DNA from: Pseudevernia furfuracea
Taxonomy: Eukaryota; Ascomycota; Lecanoromycetes; Lecanorales; Parmeliaceae
DNA length: 64,000 nucleotides
Direction of reading: 5' to 3'
Assembly: GCA_022315425.1 (NCBI GenBank)
Contig: JAIUPT010000020.1
Coordinates: 434,001 to 498,000 of the forward strand
Shown one piece after another: positions 34,491 through 44,500 of this stretch; positions within the stretch are counted from its first letter, which is position 1; every line of letters starts with the position of its first letter. Below the pieces are notes generated by a model. That model saw nothing but the letters and a program-made list of their open reading frames with translations, made no database searches and had not been told where the DNA came from. The position numbers and the translations under genes were made by a program.

Positions 34491-35176
34491 ATGGACGTCC
34501 CTGAAGGCCCCATCGCCTGGTTTCCCGCCAATGGTCTCCCGCACTGTTCTCGTCATATCACGAGTCACTCGAAGTCAGGATCGAGCATGTTTGCAACTTC
34601 CGACCATGGCGACCACCACCGACCCATGGCCCGCGGCTGGGCGCACCAGAACATACTTTACAGCACTCCTTCCGTGCCCACAGACCTGAACAATGAGGCT
34701 GATATTATATTCTCCAAGGCAAATGAGGTACATCCTATATCACTCCTTGTCTCTGCGGTGGCTTTATTTGGCGACGTCTGTCCCCGTCCCCGGCTAGTTG
34801 AATACCGACACCCTGCCAGCCCGGCATCCCCACTCCAAACGGTACTCAAGTCCGTATGACAGACTATGCTCCGGGAGTGGAGACGCCCTTCCATCGCACC
34901 CTGTCACTCGACCACGCCGTCCTTCTTGAAGGCACTATCGAGATCACACTCGACAGCGGCGAATCACGTATCCTTCACCGCGGGGACGTCGTCGTGCAGC
35001 GGGCGACGATGCATAAACGGCGCAACGTCTCCCAGACGGAGTCGGCGCGACTGATCTATTTCATCGTCGACTGTGCGCAGCCCGTGTTCGCGGGCGGAGA
35101 AGAGCTGAAAAAGGACATGAACGTTTTGACGGGCGAATACGCGGATGCGAGAAAGGGGAGACGAGGGAGCTCGTAG
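34491..35176 (+). CDS. Small single-domain cupin protein
   Basis: Exons 34491-34727 and 34820-35176, intron 34728-34819 (92 bp), giving 197 residues. The splice joins SKANE to PGIPTPNGTQVRMTDYAPG, giving the form common to fungal cupin_2 proteins. Cupin motif 1 is APGVETPFHRTLSLDHAVLLEG and motif 2 is RGDVVVQRATMHKRRN (metal-type His near 104 and 144). Such proteins appear in several fungal metabolite clusters, but their chemical role is mostly unknown (decarboxylase, cyclase or isomerase roles are seen in relatives). The frame stays open upstream of the chosen ATG, so a further 5' exon is possible. It lies between the MFS and decarboxylase-like genes, so cluster membership is likely. Confidence 0.8.
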
Positions 35177-36216
35177 CGATTGAGGAAGCATGTCATGTTG
35201 TTGCTTCAATCGCAACAGAAGAGCATGATTGGCGATTCGCACTCCGATGATCTGGTTGCAGGCTCCTTCTTGCGGCTAGAAACATGAATATAGTACGTTC
35301 ACCTTTTACGTAGTTACTTCGATTTGATTCGTTTCTTCCTGTGATATCGCATGTCCAAGCCAGGCAAAGCTCCCGACGGGCGGGTGAAGGCTCTAGGATC
35401 GAGACCCGGGCTCCTTCAACATTGTGCGGGTTGCGCCTAACAATAATCACCCTATGGGAATTTAGATAGATCTACCACTAGGGTTTTGTTACACTGCAAA
35501 GCAATAATACATAGCTTAGGACTTGAAGCTTAGGTAATAGAGCGATACGGTAGTGGGAGGCGCTTTTAGCGAGTAGGGGGAGACTGTCGTAGGGGGGGGG
35601 CTGGCGGGACTCCGGGAGTCAATAATAACTAGGAATTTTGATGCGACTTCCGTATGGTAGATCCAACGGATGTAGCTGAAGTATGCTTAGCACGATTAGG
35701 AGTCAATCGGTTTTTATCGGCCGAGGCCTGCATGGTTCTACATGACCCCTGTCTACCATATTGCTACTCCGTTGGCAGAGCCCACGTTGTCTGCGGATAC
35801 CATGCGGCGTGACTGCCTATCTACTTGCTTGCTTGCTCACCCTCTATCGGGTAAAGAGACTGACTCGCATGACTACTTTATTGAGTATCGAGATGCGCTC
35901 GGAGGTTTGGTGTCGAATATGCTCACACACGGCGCCTAAGTTCCGGTGTTGAAGTGGGAATCCAGCCTTTCCATCTCTGTTCTTTGCGTGTCACCCGTAT
36001 GCAGACGTTCGGAGGATAAAGTCGGTATTCAGATTGTTAATCTGTGTGTGCGTTCGTGGGTTGATAATATGATGTAGTTGTTTTTGGAGGCCGAAGCCAG
36101 CTGCTTAAAGATCTAAGGCAAGCATATGCGTCGGCTGGCTTACCTTCACCTATCTTACTAATCATTGCAGAATAAGGCCTCCGCGCTGAAAGTATTCTGC
36201 TTCGGCCGCAGTCTTC
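35177..36216. other. Intergenic region upstream of the decarboxylase-like gene
   Basis: About 1 kb containing the promoter of the gene at 36217. No coding frame with family features and no repeat was seen. Confidence 0.4.
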
Positions 36217-37788
36217 ATGATGTCGCCTCTTGCACATGAAACAGAGGCCCTAGAAAAACCTGGTGTCACCACCCAACTATGCAATTGGATACATGGATTA
36301 AAGCTTGAGGACATTCCTGTGCATGTGCAGACTCGTGCCAAATACCTTATACTCGATGGCCTGGCTTGCGCTTTTACCGGTGCGCGGGTTCCTTGGTCGG
36401 TGGACGCTGTCAAAGCAGTATTACAATTTGAAGAGCCTGGGAAGCATGTTCTCATAGGTTACAAAGAGGTATCCTGTTATCTTGCACGTACAAAGTCAAA
36501 CTGCTGGCAGAGTGCAGTCAACATTAAGCATGTTTTCACATTAGCTAAATTCTTGTGTCTATAGAAACTGGGACCGCTGGCCTCGACGTTACTAAATAGC
36601 GCCTTCATCCAAGCGTGTGAACTCGACGACTTCCACAGCGTCGCTCCAATGCATTCCGCCAGCATAATCCTACCGACTCTCCTCGCCGCTACGGAGTGCC
36701 AGGCGAGTCGTCCCACCGGCGCTCATATTGTCGATGGTGCCTCTTTCCTCCTGGCGTCTGTCGTGGGTCTCGAGGTTGGACCACGCGCTGGCATGGCAAT
36801 GAACGGCGCTGAGATTCTGGCAAAGGGATGGCACTGTGGTACAATATACGGACACCCTACCGCCAGTGCCGCAGCATCAAAGCTATTTTGTCTGGACTCA
36901 GCTACCACGGAAGATGCTATTGGAATGGCGTGTACTCAAGCATGCGGCCTTATGTCTGCCCAGTATGAAGGCACGGTCAAGCGTATGCAACACGGTTTCG
37001 CAGCCCGAAATGGGCTATTCAGCGCCCTTCTCGCTCGCTCAGGCTACAAGGGGATCAAAAAGGTTTTTGAGCGACCCTACGGAGGCTATCTTTCCATGTT
37101 CACCATGGGCTCGGAGCAGAAGCCTCGCTACCAAGAGGCCGAAGTCGTCAAAGACCTCGGGACCTACTGGCACACAAATGTCTACCGAACCAAGCTCTAC
37201 GCCTGCGTCGGCGGTGCCCACGGTCTTATCGAAGCCATCGCCAATTTGCAGGCTCAGCATGCCGAACGCTTGGATGATCTCTCGGCTCTGATGCGTGTGA
37301 CCATTCGCGTGAGCAAAACCGTTTTCGTGCACTGCGGTTGGCCCGTCACCGAGCGGCCAATGACCGCTACTGGCTCGCAGATGAACTGCGCCTACATTGC
37401 CGCCGTGCAGCTTGTGGAGAGACAGGTGCTGCTCGCGCAATTTTCGACACGGGCCCTCGATTCCGACGACGTCTGGCGGCTCGTGCCGCTTATATCCTGC
37501 GAGCATGATCCCGACTTTGACACGCCGGAACGGGGGTGCGGGGCCCATGTTCGGATGGATTTCGCGGATGGGGGGGTTTTGGAGACGGTGGTGGATCAGC
37601 CGAGGGGGTTCGATCCGCCTTTGACCAACGATGAAATCAGGGAGAAGTGGAGAAAATTGTCGGATGGGGTCCTAGATGGCAAGAGGATAGAGGGGATTGA
37701 GAAAGCGGTGCTGGGGCTCGAAGGGTTGGGAGACTTGGGGGCGTTGCTTGGGTTGTTGGCGGGAGAGGTGCGGAACCCATTGGCTTGA
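36217..37788 (+). CDS. cis-Aconitate decarboxylase-like protein (MmgE/PrpD family)
   Basis: Exons 36217-36468 and 36565-37788, intron 36469-36564 (96 bp), giving 491 residues, about the length of Aspergillus terreus cis-aconitate decarboxylase. Motifs match that branch: CELDDFHSVAPMHSAS (105-117), AKGWHCGTIYGHP (171-182), GTVKRMQHGFAARNG (220-234) and VYRTKLYACVGGAHG (291-304). His114, His174, Lys223 and Lys294 are candidates for the active-site residues known in IRG1/CadA. Expected reaction here: decarboxylation of an alkyl-aconitate to an alkyl-itaconate (inference from the alkylcitrate setting). Its sequence is clearly different from the PrpD-like gene at 6785, so the two probably act in sequence. 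The C-terminal 60 residues are rich in Gly and Leu. Confidence 0.9.
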
Positions 37789-37864
37789 CACCGAGAGCTT
37801 GCAATAGCTGCAAGGCTTTTTTGAACGTAAGGAACATTTGGAATAAATCAAAGGATCGACGCGT

Positions 37865-37889
37865 CACACACACACACACACACACACAT
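37865..37889. repeat. CA dinucleotide microsatellite
   Basis: About 12 units of CA/AC following CGCGT, in the 3' flank of the decarboxylase-like gene. Confidence 0.9.
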
Positions 37890-38033
37890 GCTAAGGTACT
37901 CACACGCATCTGTACACACTTATTGACATACACGCAGGTCATCCAGGCCACGATCGCTCAATCCCTAACACCTCAATCTACTATGACCATTACTTTAGTT
38001 TCTCTTTTTATTTTTTGAGTAAGTATTTACTTT

Positions 38034-38079
38034 TAAGATATTAGAAACCTTACTTCTAAGATATTAGAAACCTTACTTC
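38034..38079. repeat. 23-bp tandem duplication
   Basis: Two exact copies of a unit starting TAAGATATTAGAAACC (38034-38056, 38057-38079), followed by a broken third start. Confidence 0.85.
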
Positions 38080-38226
38080 TAAGCAAGATATACAGTCTTT
38101 AATAATAGAAAGAAAGAAAGCGATGACTATAGAAGTACAACAGTATTTCGATCGAAGTTAATTTCGAATCCTAATATAGATAACTTGAGTCGCCATCTCG
38201 TAGCGAGATTATTTAGTACTAACCGC

Positions 38227-38432
38227 TCATGAACCGGATCCTTCCTCCCTCCGGGGGGGTCCCTCCAATGCACTCGCTTGGACAGACGTTATAGGGTCTG
38301 ATTCCGGCCTCGGCAAGTTCTCACGGGGCCCGGAGTCCCCGAAGGTGGTCTGTACAGGGCCCGAAGTTGACCGCTCGTGAATCGGATCCTCCCTCCCTCC
38401 GAGGGGCCCCTCCAACGCACTCGCTTGGGTCC
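38227..38432. repeat. Duplicated GC-rich block upstream of the citrate-synthase-like gene
   Basis: Two imperfect copies, about 149 bp apart, start near 38227 and 38376. Each carries GGATCC, a CCTCCCTCCG stretch and ACTCGCTTGG. The CGG/CCG triplets could be regulator sites, but this is untested. Confidence 0.6.
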
Positions 38433-38729
38433 AGGTAAATCCGTAGGCGGCCCGAAGTCCCCGAGGGTAGACCAACAGCTGTAGAGGTGCTCCTTTTTCG
38501 GCTTCTCTGGGGAACCAGAGAGGACACCCAACTCTGAATATGTGGCACCGCTTTTCGTATGGCCAACACCCCCAGATGGCCACATTCATGATGTCCCATT
38601 GATTTCTGCTCTTGCTACGAAACACACGCCCGTAACATATGTATACAGAGGTTCTGTCATTATCATTTAAGCAGAAGATTTGGAAATCTAGATCCAGACG
38701 CTGAAGAGTTGGTGTCACTGAATGCCATC

Positions 38730-40304
38730 ATGGTACACGAGGCAGATACCAGCAGCCGGTCCTCTGCCGACGTCATCAAAACCCTTCAGAGTGTGGAAGA
38801 TGACAAAGATTCTCTCCATGTGACGGATAGGCGGACGGGACTGGAATACGACATCCCCATCAAACGGAATGCCGTACAGGCCACCGACTTCAAGAAGATC
38901 AAGGCATTGGATGAGAAGAGCGTGGCCACCGATGGTGTCGAGGGCGGCCTACGAATAATGGATCCTGGATTCAATAATACCGCCGTCAAGGAATCCGCCA
39001 TCACATTCGTGTGAGTTTTTTCCATACACGACGAGCCCCATCATCTACCTCATCGTAAGGTCAACTAATGATGGCGCCAACGAGGCAGGGACGGACTTAA
39101 AGGAGAGATCTATTATCGCGGCCATTTAATCCTCAATCTCGTTGGGAAGAAAGGCTACGAGGATGTCATATACTTGCTTATCTGGGGTCGTCTACCATCG
39201 GCGCAGGAGAAAACCATTTTTTCATTGAGCCTTGCGACATATCCCGCGCCTCCTCCGATGGTCTTTGAGGCCGTGAAAGCTTTCCCGTCAGTCATCCCGT
39301 CTATGTATTCATCTATCAGGAGTTCTAAAGTCCTTACATCTTTTGTTTTAGTCGCGATGCTCCGCCTGTGCTTATAACGATCGCTGCAATGGCAGCCTAT
39401 AGTGCCGCGCGCCCAGAATTTATTCCAGCATATGCAGGCAAGAACCTTTATCTTGGAAACATGGCTCTTGTAGATCATCAAGTCATACGCTCATGCTCCG
39501 CTGCTAATACCTTAGCTTCTATTGTGTATTGTCATCAGCGTAACCGGGACTGGACTCATCCAGAGCCCGGTCTCTCCTATATTGAGAACACTTTGCTCAT
39601 GATGGGTCACGTGGATGAGCGGACGAAAAGACCGAAGCAAAAACACGTTCACTACTTGGAACGCCTTTGGGTTCTCATGGCCGATCATGAGATGACACAT
39701 TCAACCGCTGCCTTTCTTCATACTGCCTCCTCCCTTAGTGATGCAATCATGTGTTCGATCTCTGGCAACGCTGCTTCCTGGGGCATACTACATGGTGGCG
39801 CCATCGAGATGGCTTACAAACAGTTTGAACGTGTGGGTGACGTTAGCGGCGTGCAAGAGCTGATTGACAATGTGAAAGCGCGCAAGCTTCGGCTTTATGG
39901 ATACGGTCACCGTATCTACAAAGTCACAGACCCGCGATACATTTGTATCAAAGAGATGTTGGATGAGCTCATTGCAGACGGTCTTGCCGATGACCCTGTA
40001 CTGCGTACAGCCTTGGAAATCGACCGCGTCGCTTCAACCGATGAATACTTCGTGACGCGAGGACTTAAAGCGAACGCCGATCTTTTAGCAAGCTTCGTAT
40101 ACAAGGCACTGTAAGTCCATGCGTAAAGCTAAAGCTACCCCAAGAGTTCCTACGCTAATAACGAGCGATTCGTGCATGAGCAGAGAATTCCCAGTAGAGT
40201 CGATTCTACCTCTGTCATGCCTTTCGCGTATTCCGGGCAGCATCGCGCATTGGCGGGAAGCCATGTGTAAGTCCTCATTCCCCCCAGCTGTACACTACCT
40301 TTGA
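38730..40304 (+). CDS. Citrate synthase-like enzyme, putative alkylcitrate synthase
   Basis: Exons 38730-39010, 39089-39286, 39352-40110 and 40184-40304 (introns 78, 65 and 73 bp), giving 452 residues. The catalytic residues of citrate synthases are in place: His near 307 in LHGGAIEMA, His near 346 in GYGHRIYK, Asp near 403 in NADLLASF. The GYGHRIYK form is that of short (type II/2-methylcitrate-synthase-like) enzymes, and no mitochondrial targeting region is obvious. It should join the FAS-made acyl-CoA to oxaloacetate (inference). The C-terminus ends IAHWREAMCKSS; a GTAAGT inside this codon run could also be spliced to give a longer tail ending at 40436, but the usual REAMxK motif favours the unspliced end. 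ATG 38730 is the first in frame. Confidence 0.92.
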
Positions 40305-41225
40305 ACCTGCCCCTTTCACTTTTCAGTTGCTAAATCTAGCCCTCCCAAAAAGCCGCAAAACCCTCTATCTGGCGTCCTCAACAAATCTACACTGGGAATC
40401 TCCCTACCGGCAGTAATGGCAGCGGAGACAGCTTAGAGAACAAAGGTGGTGAAACACCATTTACTTAGGCTCTTCAAGAACGCTGTTTTTGGATGCACCC
40501 AGAGCGTATAGGAACGGAGAGAGGTGCTCGGTTAAGATGGCCTTGTGCATAGTTCAGTACTAGCTAGCTGGTGCAAAGAGGGGACGCATTTCTTTGACTA
40601 TTCGATTCCAATCCTTGAGCGTCAATCGAGGGCCGGAGAAACAAGACATGATGTTGACTAGTCGGAGGTTTAGCCGGTGCCTTCAGCATAGTAATCTGAA
40701 TATGTACAGCGCCAACCTCGCCCAGCTTAATATAATACCGCTTCCAATAAGTGTAGCTCTGGGGTTTATGCTCCTACGCGCTTACGAGTACTTTGAATAA
40801 GGTGACGTAAACATTTCTGCGCCTACAATTTGTGATCTTACAGGTGCGTGGCGAGCTTTACGGCCTCAAATTGCCATGGTGATAGCGACGGCTGAATCCC
40901 TTTCACATTCTCAATTACCCATTTTTTCATATATTGGTGTATTTGATAACCTCAGTCTAAAGATAGAAGGTAGGCGAGCAATCAAGGTTCTAAGCTCGTC
41001 GATTACAAGACAGCAACAATTCATCATGACTTGTTACTCCGAGCTTTGAATGATGAAAAAAGAGCAACTGCCGGAATGATAGACCCGCGACTATGACTAG
41101 CGTCAACCCGATATTGATGACCATCCTATCGCCCTGTTCTTCGCCACTACTAGTCAAACTGCTCCACATATCTTACCATGCACAGACCTTAATTTTGAAT
41201 GCTCGTCAAACCTTCACTGACGGTC

Positions 41226-41241
41226 CGGAGCGATGACTCCG
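41226..41241. promoter_or_regulatory. Candidate Zn2Cys6 binding site, CGGAG-N6-CTCCG
   Basis: Inverted CGG half-sites with 10 bp between them (CGG-N10-CCG), 349 bp before the FAS alpha start codon. This form is typical for dimeric Zn2Cys6 factors; binding by the regulator at 8994-11804 is a guess. Confidence 0.35.
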
Positions 41242-41429
41242 AAACTTCCGTGGGATGGATAAAGCTTCGCGGTCCAAGATAAGCCGAGGAGGAGTAAGTA
41301 CTCCGTATTCGTGTGAGTAGCGTTGCGTCAACCCCCCGTACCTCCGTGTTGCCATCAGTTTTTGCTACGATCAGACTTCCTCGGCCGAGAAGACCTCATG
41401 TGGCGTGGGATCAGTGAAACCAATATGAT

Positions 41430-41441
41430 CTCGGTACCGAG
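41430..41441. promoter_or_regulatory. Palindrome CTCGGTACCGAG
   Basis: Perfect 12-bp palindrome 149 bp before the FAS alpha start codon. A close relative, TCGGTACCTCGG, lies at 51384-51395 upstream of the second MFS gene. Confidence 0.35.
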
Positions 41442-41589
41442 GGAGACGCATGGCTCGGGTGTCGTCGTTGTCCTCAGTCTTCTTCTTTACCCCCTTCAAC
41501 GCCTAGTTGGGAGTCCTGTAAAGCGCAGGGCAACCTTTCTATTGTGATACTGCAATACCATAGTGGTAGTCAGACTCGTCACACCAAAA

Positions 41590-44500
41590 ATGGCCATTGA
41601 CAGAGGTATCGAGTCTGGGCAAAGCCCTGAGGATGAGCAGACCCTGGCCCACACCCTACTCATTGAGCTCCTGGCGTATGTACAAGGTCTTGGAAAATGG
41701 ACAACCAGCGAAGATACTGACTGACCCGTAGATATCAATTCGCCTCGCCCGTCAAATGGTAAGACTCCTTATATTGCGTTGTCACTGTAGTTGTACTTTG
41801 ATCATGGCGGGATTGAACAAGAAAACAGGATCGACACTCAAGATGCGATTTTCGGCCAGCAAAACGCCAAGCGTGTTGTCGAGATTGGCGCCGCAGATAC
41901 ACTCCGTACAATGGCTCAGCGCACACTGGCCACCAAGTACGAGGCAAAAGATGCAGCCCGACTGATCCAACGTCGACTTCTAGCCTTATCAAAGGACGAG
42001 AAAGAGATTTTTTACGAGCATGACCCGATGCCGGAAATCCCCAACGAACCGCTGACGCGGCCCTCCACCAGCCCTACCTCTAAACAAAACGTGTCCCCGG
42101 CTAAACCTCCAGCGGCGGATACCCGCATCAGTCGCAGCCAAAAGGTGGTTCAGATTGAAGATGTGCCAATGAAGGCCGTTGATGTGGTACGAGCATTGGT
42201 TGCACATACATTGAAGAAATCGCTTTCAGTTATATCCTCGAGGCAATCTATCAAGGACCACGTTAAAGGCAAGATTTCTGTTCACTGACCCGGGGTCTCC
42301 GCGCCTCCTCGTTGGAGATCACTGACAGTTTTCTCAAAGGCAAATCGGTCCTTCAGAACGAGATAATTGGAGACCTCGATAACGAGTTTGGCAATCTACC
42401 GGAAAATGCGGAGTCAATCCCGCTTGACGAGCTCGGCTCCCTCCTGCAAACGACGTACAGTGGGGATCTTGGGAAGCAGACGTCTCTACTGATCGCGAAA
42501 ATGATGTCCATGAAGATGCCCGCAGGCTTCTCCGCCGGGGTGGTCAAAACGCACTTGGAGGCCCGATGGGGCCTAGGACCACAACGGCAAAAGTCAGTCA
42601 TGGTCACTGCGGTGACCATGCAGCCAGCTTCCCGTCTCTCCAGTGAAGTCGAAGGAAAAAAGTTCTTCGACGACGTAGCCAGTACCTATGCCAGCTTAGC
42701 AGGCATTGAACTGTCCTCGACCAATACTGAGAGTGAAGATGCTGGGCCCGGACTTACTCTGGATCCCGCTGCTTTGGATGCTCTCACAGAGCACCAGAAA
42801 AGGCTCAACTTCCGTCAGTATGAACTACTTGGGCAACACTTGGGTTTGGATACCAAGGCGGCCGATGAGGCTCTTTTAGGCATGAAGGATGCTATCTCCA
42901 ACACCGAAGGAACGCTTGACCTCTGGATCACCGAGCACGGCGACTTTTATGGAAGGGGCATTCTTCCGAAGTTTACTCGGAAGAAGGTGCGGGTCTACGA
43001 CTCGTACTGGAATTGGGTAAACGACGATGTTCTCCGTCTTCACTACGACCTGCTTTCCGGGAGGGTTGACGCGACCGATCCCGAGGTCACAGGTCGTAAA
43101 GATCGTATAATCGTTCGAGCCACTCCAAAGACTTTGGATCTCATGCAGTACCTTATCAATAAGTCTGCTTCCCAGCATGACATAGCCTGTATTGGGGTTA
43201 GAGAGTTTGAAATAAAACTCCTCGATAGCTGTAAAAGCGCCGTCAACTCAAAGCCTTTCTTCAAAGATCCGTACGTGCCAACGGCTCCTAGGACAAATGT
43301 CAATGCCAACGGTGTCATTGAGTACACAGAAAGCCCTCGAGCCGGTGTCTCCTCACTTGAAGAGTACACCCAAGAGATTGCCAGAAGCGATGCATTGTTC
43401 AGAGAGCATCTCACACATGAGCCATTCCAACATGAAATTGGTACTCTCCAGCCTTCAGATCTCAAGCATGAGCGCTTTGAGTACATCCCAACGAGACCAA
43501 TAATGCTCCCAGGGAAAGCCAATCAAATCACTCCGCCCGAAGACGACGGCAGGGATCCTGGGAGTATGCACAGAAGCCCCGCGCGTCTTCCAATTCTTCA
43601 CCTGAAGCACCGGATTGGGTCTACGTGGAAGTATAGCGAGAGCCTGAGCACCGTGTATATGAACGCCCTCGAAGGCTTGGCTCGATCCGGAGTCACTTTC
43701 CATGGCAAGACGGCACTTATCACCGGTACGGGAGCTGGATCAATCGGAGCCATGATCCTGGAAAGCTTGATCAGTGGGGGTGCCTCAGTGATCACTACCA
43801 CGAGCAATTTCTCACCTGAGGTTACCCAATATTACCAGTCAATGTACGCCTCCCATGGGGCTCGGGGTTCCCAACTGGTTGTGGTATCATTCAACCAGGG
43901 CAGCAGACAAGATGTCGAGGAGCTTGTCGACTATATCTACAGCGACAGTGGCATGAGCTGGGATCTCGATTATGTATTGCCTTTCGCCGCAATTCCCGAA
44001 AATGGGAATGGGATCGACAGCATCGATTCCAAATCTGAATTGGCTCATCGTCTGATGCTTACGAATGTTGTCCGCCTCCTTGGCTCTATAAAGAAGCGTA
44101 AATTTTCCAGAGGCTACAACACTCGTCCATCTCAGGTCATCTTGCCCCTTTCACCAAACCACGGCACGTTCGGTAGCGATGGTCTCTACTCAGAATCTAA
44201 AATGGCGCTCGAAGCCTTGTTGAATAAATGGCATTCCGAGGATTGGAGTGAGTACCTTACAGTGTGTGGCGCTAACATAGGTTGGACCCGTGGTACCGGT
44301 CTTATGAATGGCAACAACATCGTTGCGGAGGAGATAGAAAGACTCGGAATCCGAACCTTCTCCCAGAATGAGATGGCGTTCAATATCCTCGGTCTCATGG
44401 TATCTTCAATTACGCGCTTGTGTGAAGCTAAACCGGTCTACGCAGACCTCACCGGCTCCATTGAATCCGTCCCTCATCTCAAAGCCGTAACGACCCGGAT

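Larger units (their letters stand above)
37789..38729. other. Intergenic region with several small repeats
   Basis: It contains a CA microsatellite (about 37865-37889), a 23-bp tandem duplication (38034-38056 and 38057-38079) and a GC-rich duplicated block (38227-38432). The citrate-synthase promoter must lie here. The 163-codon minus-strand frame across the GC-rich block looks like a by-product of the repeat. Confidence 0.5.
40305..41589. promoter_or_regulatory. Upstream region of the FAS alpha gene
   Basis: About 1.3 kb with candidate binding sites near the gene: an inverted repeat CGGAG-N6-CTCCG (41226-41241) and a perfect 12-bp palindrome CTCGGTACCGAG (41430-41441). No coding frame with family features was seen. 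Confidence 0.45.

Noticed and set aside
38227..38718. 163-codon minus-strand frame
   Set aside because: It is produced by the duplicated GC-rich block; the protein repeats mirror the DNA repeat.
40305..40436. Alternative last exon of the citrate-synthase-like gene ending at 40436
   Set aside because: A possible GTAAGT...TTTTCAG intron exists, but the family motif REAMxK is kept only when it is not spliced.
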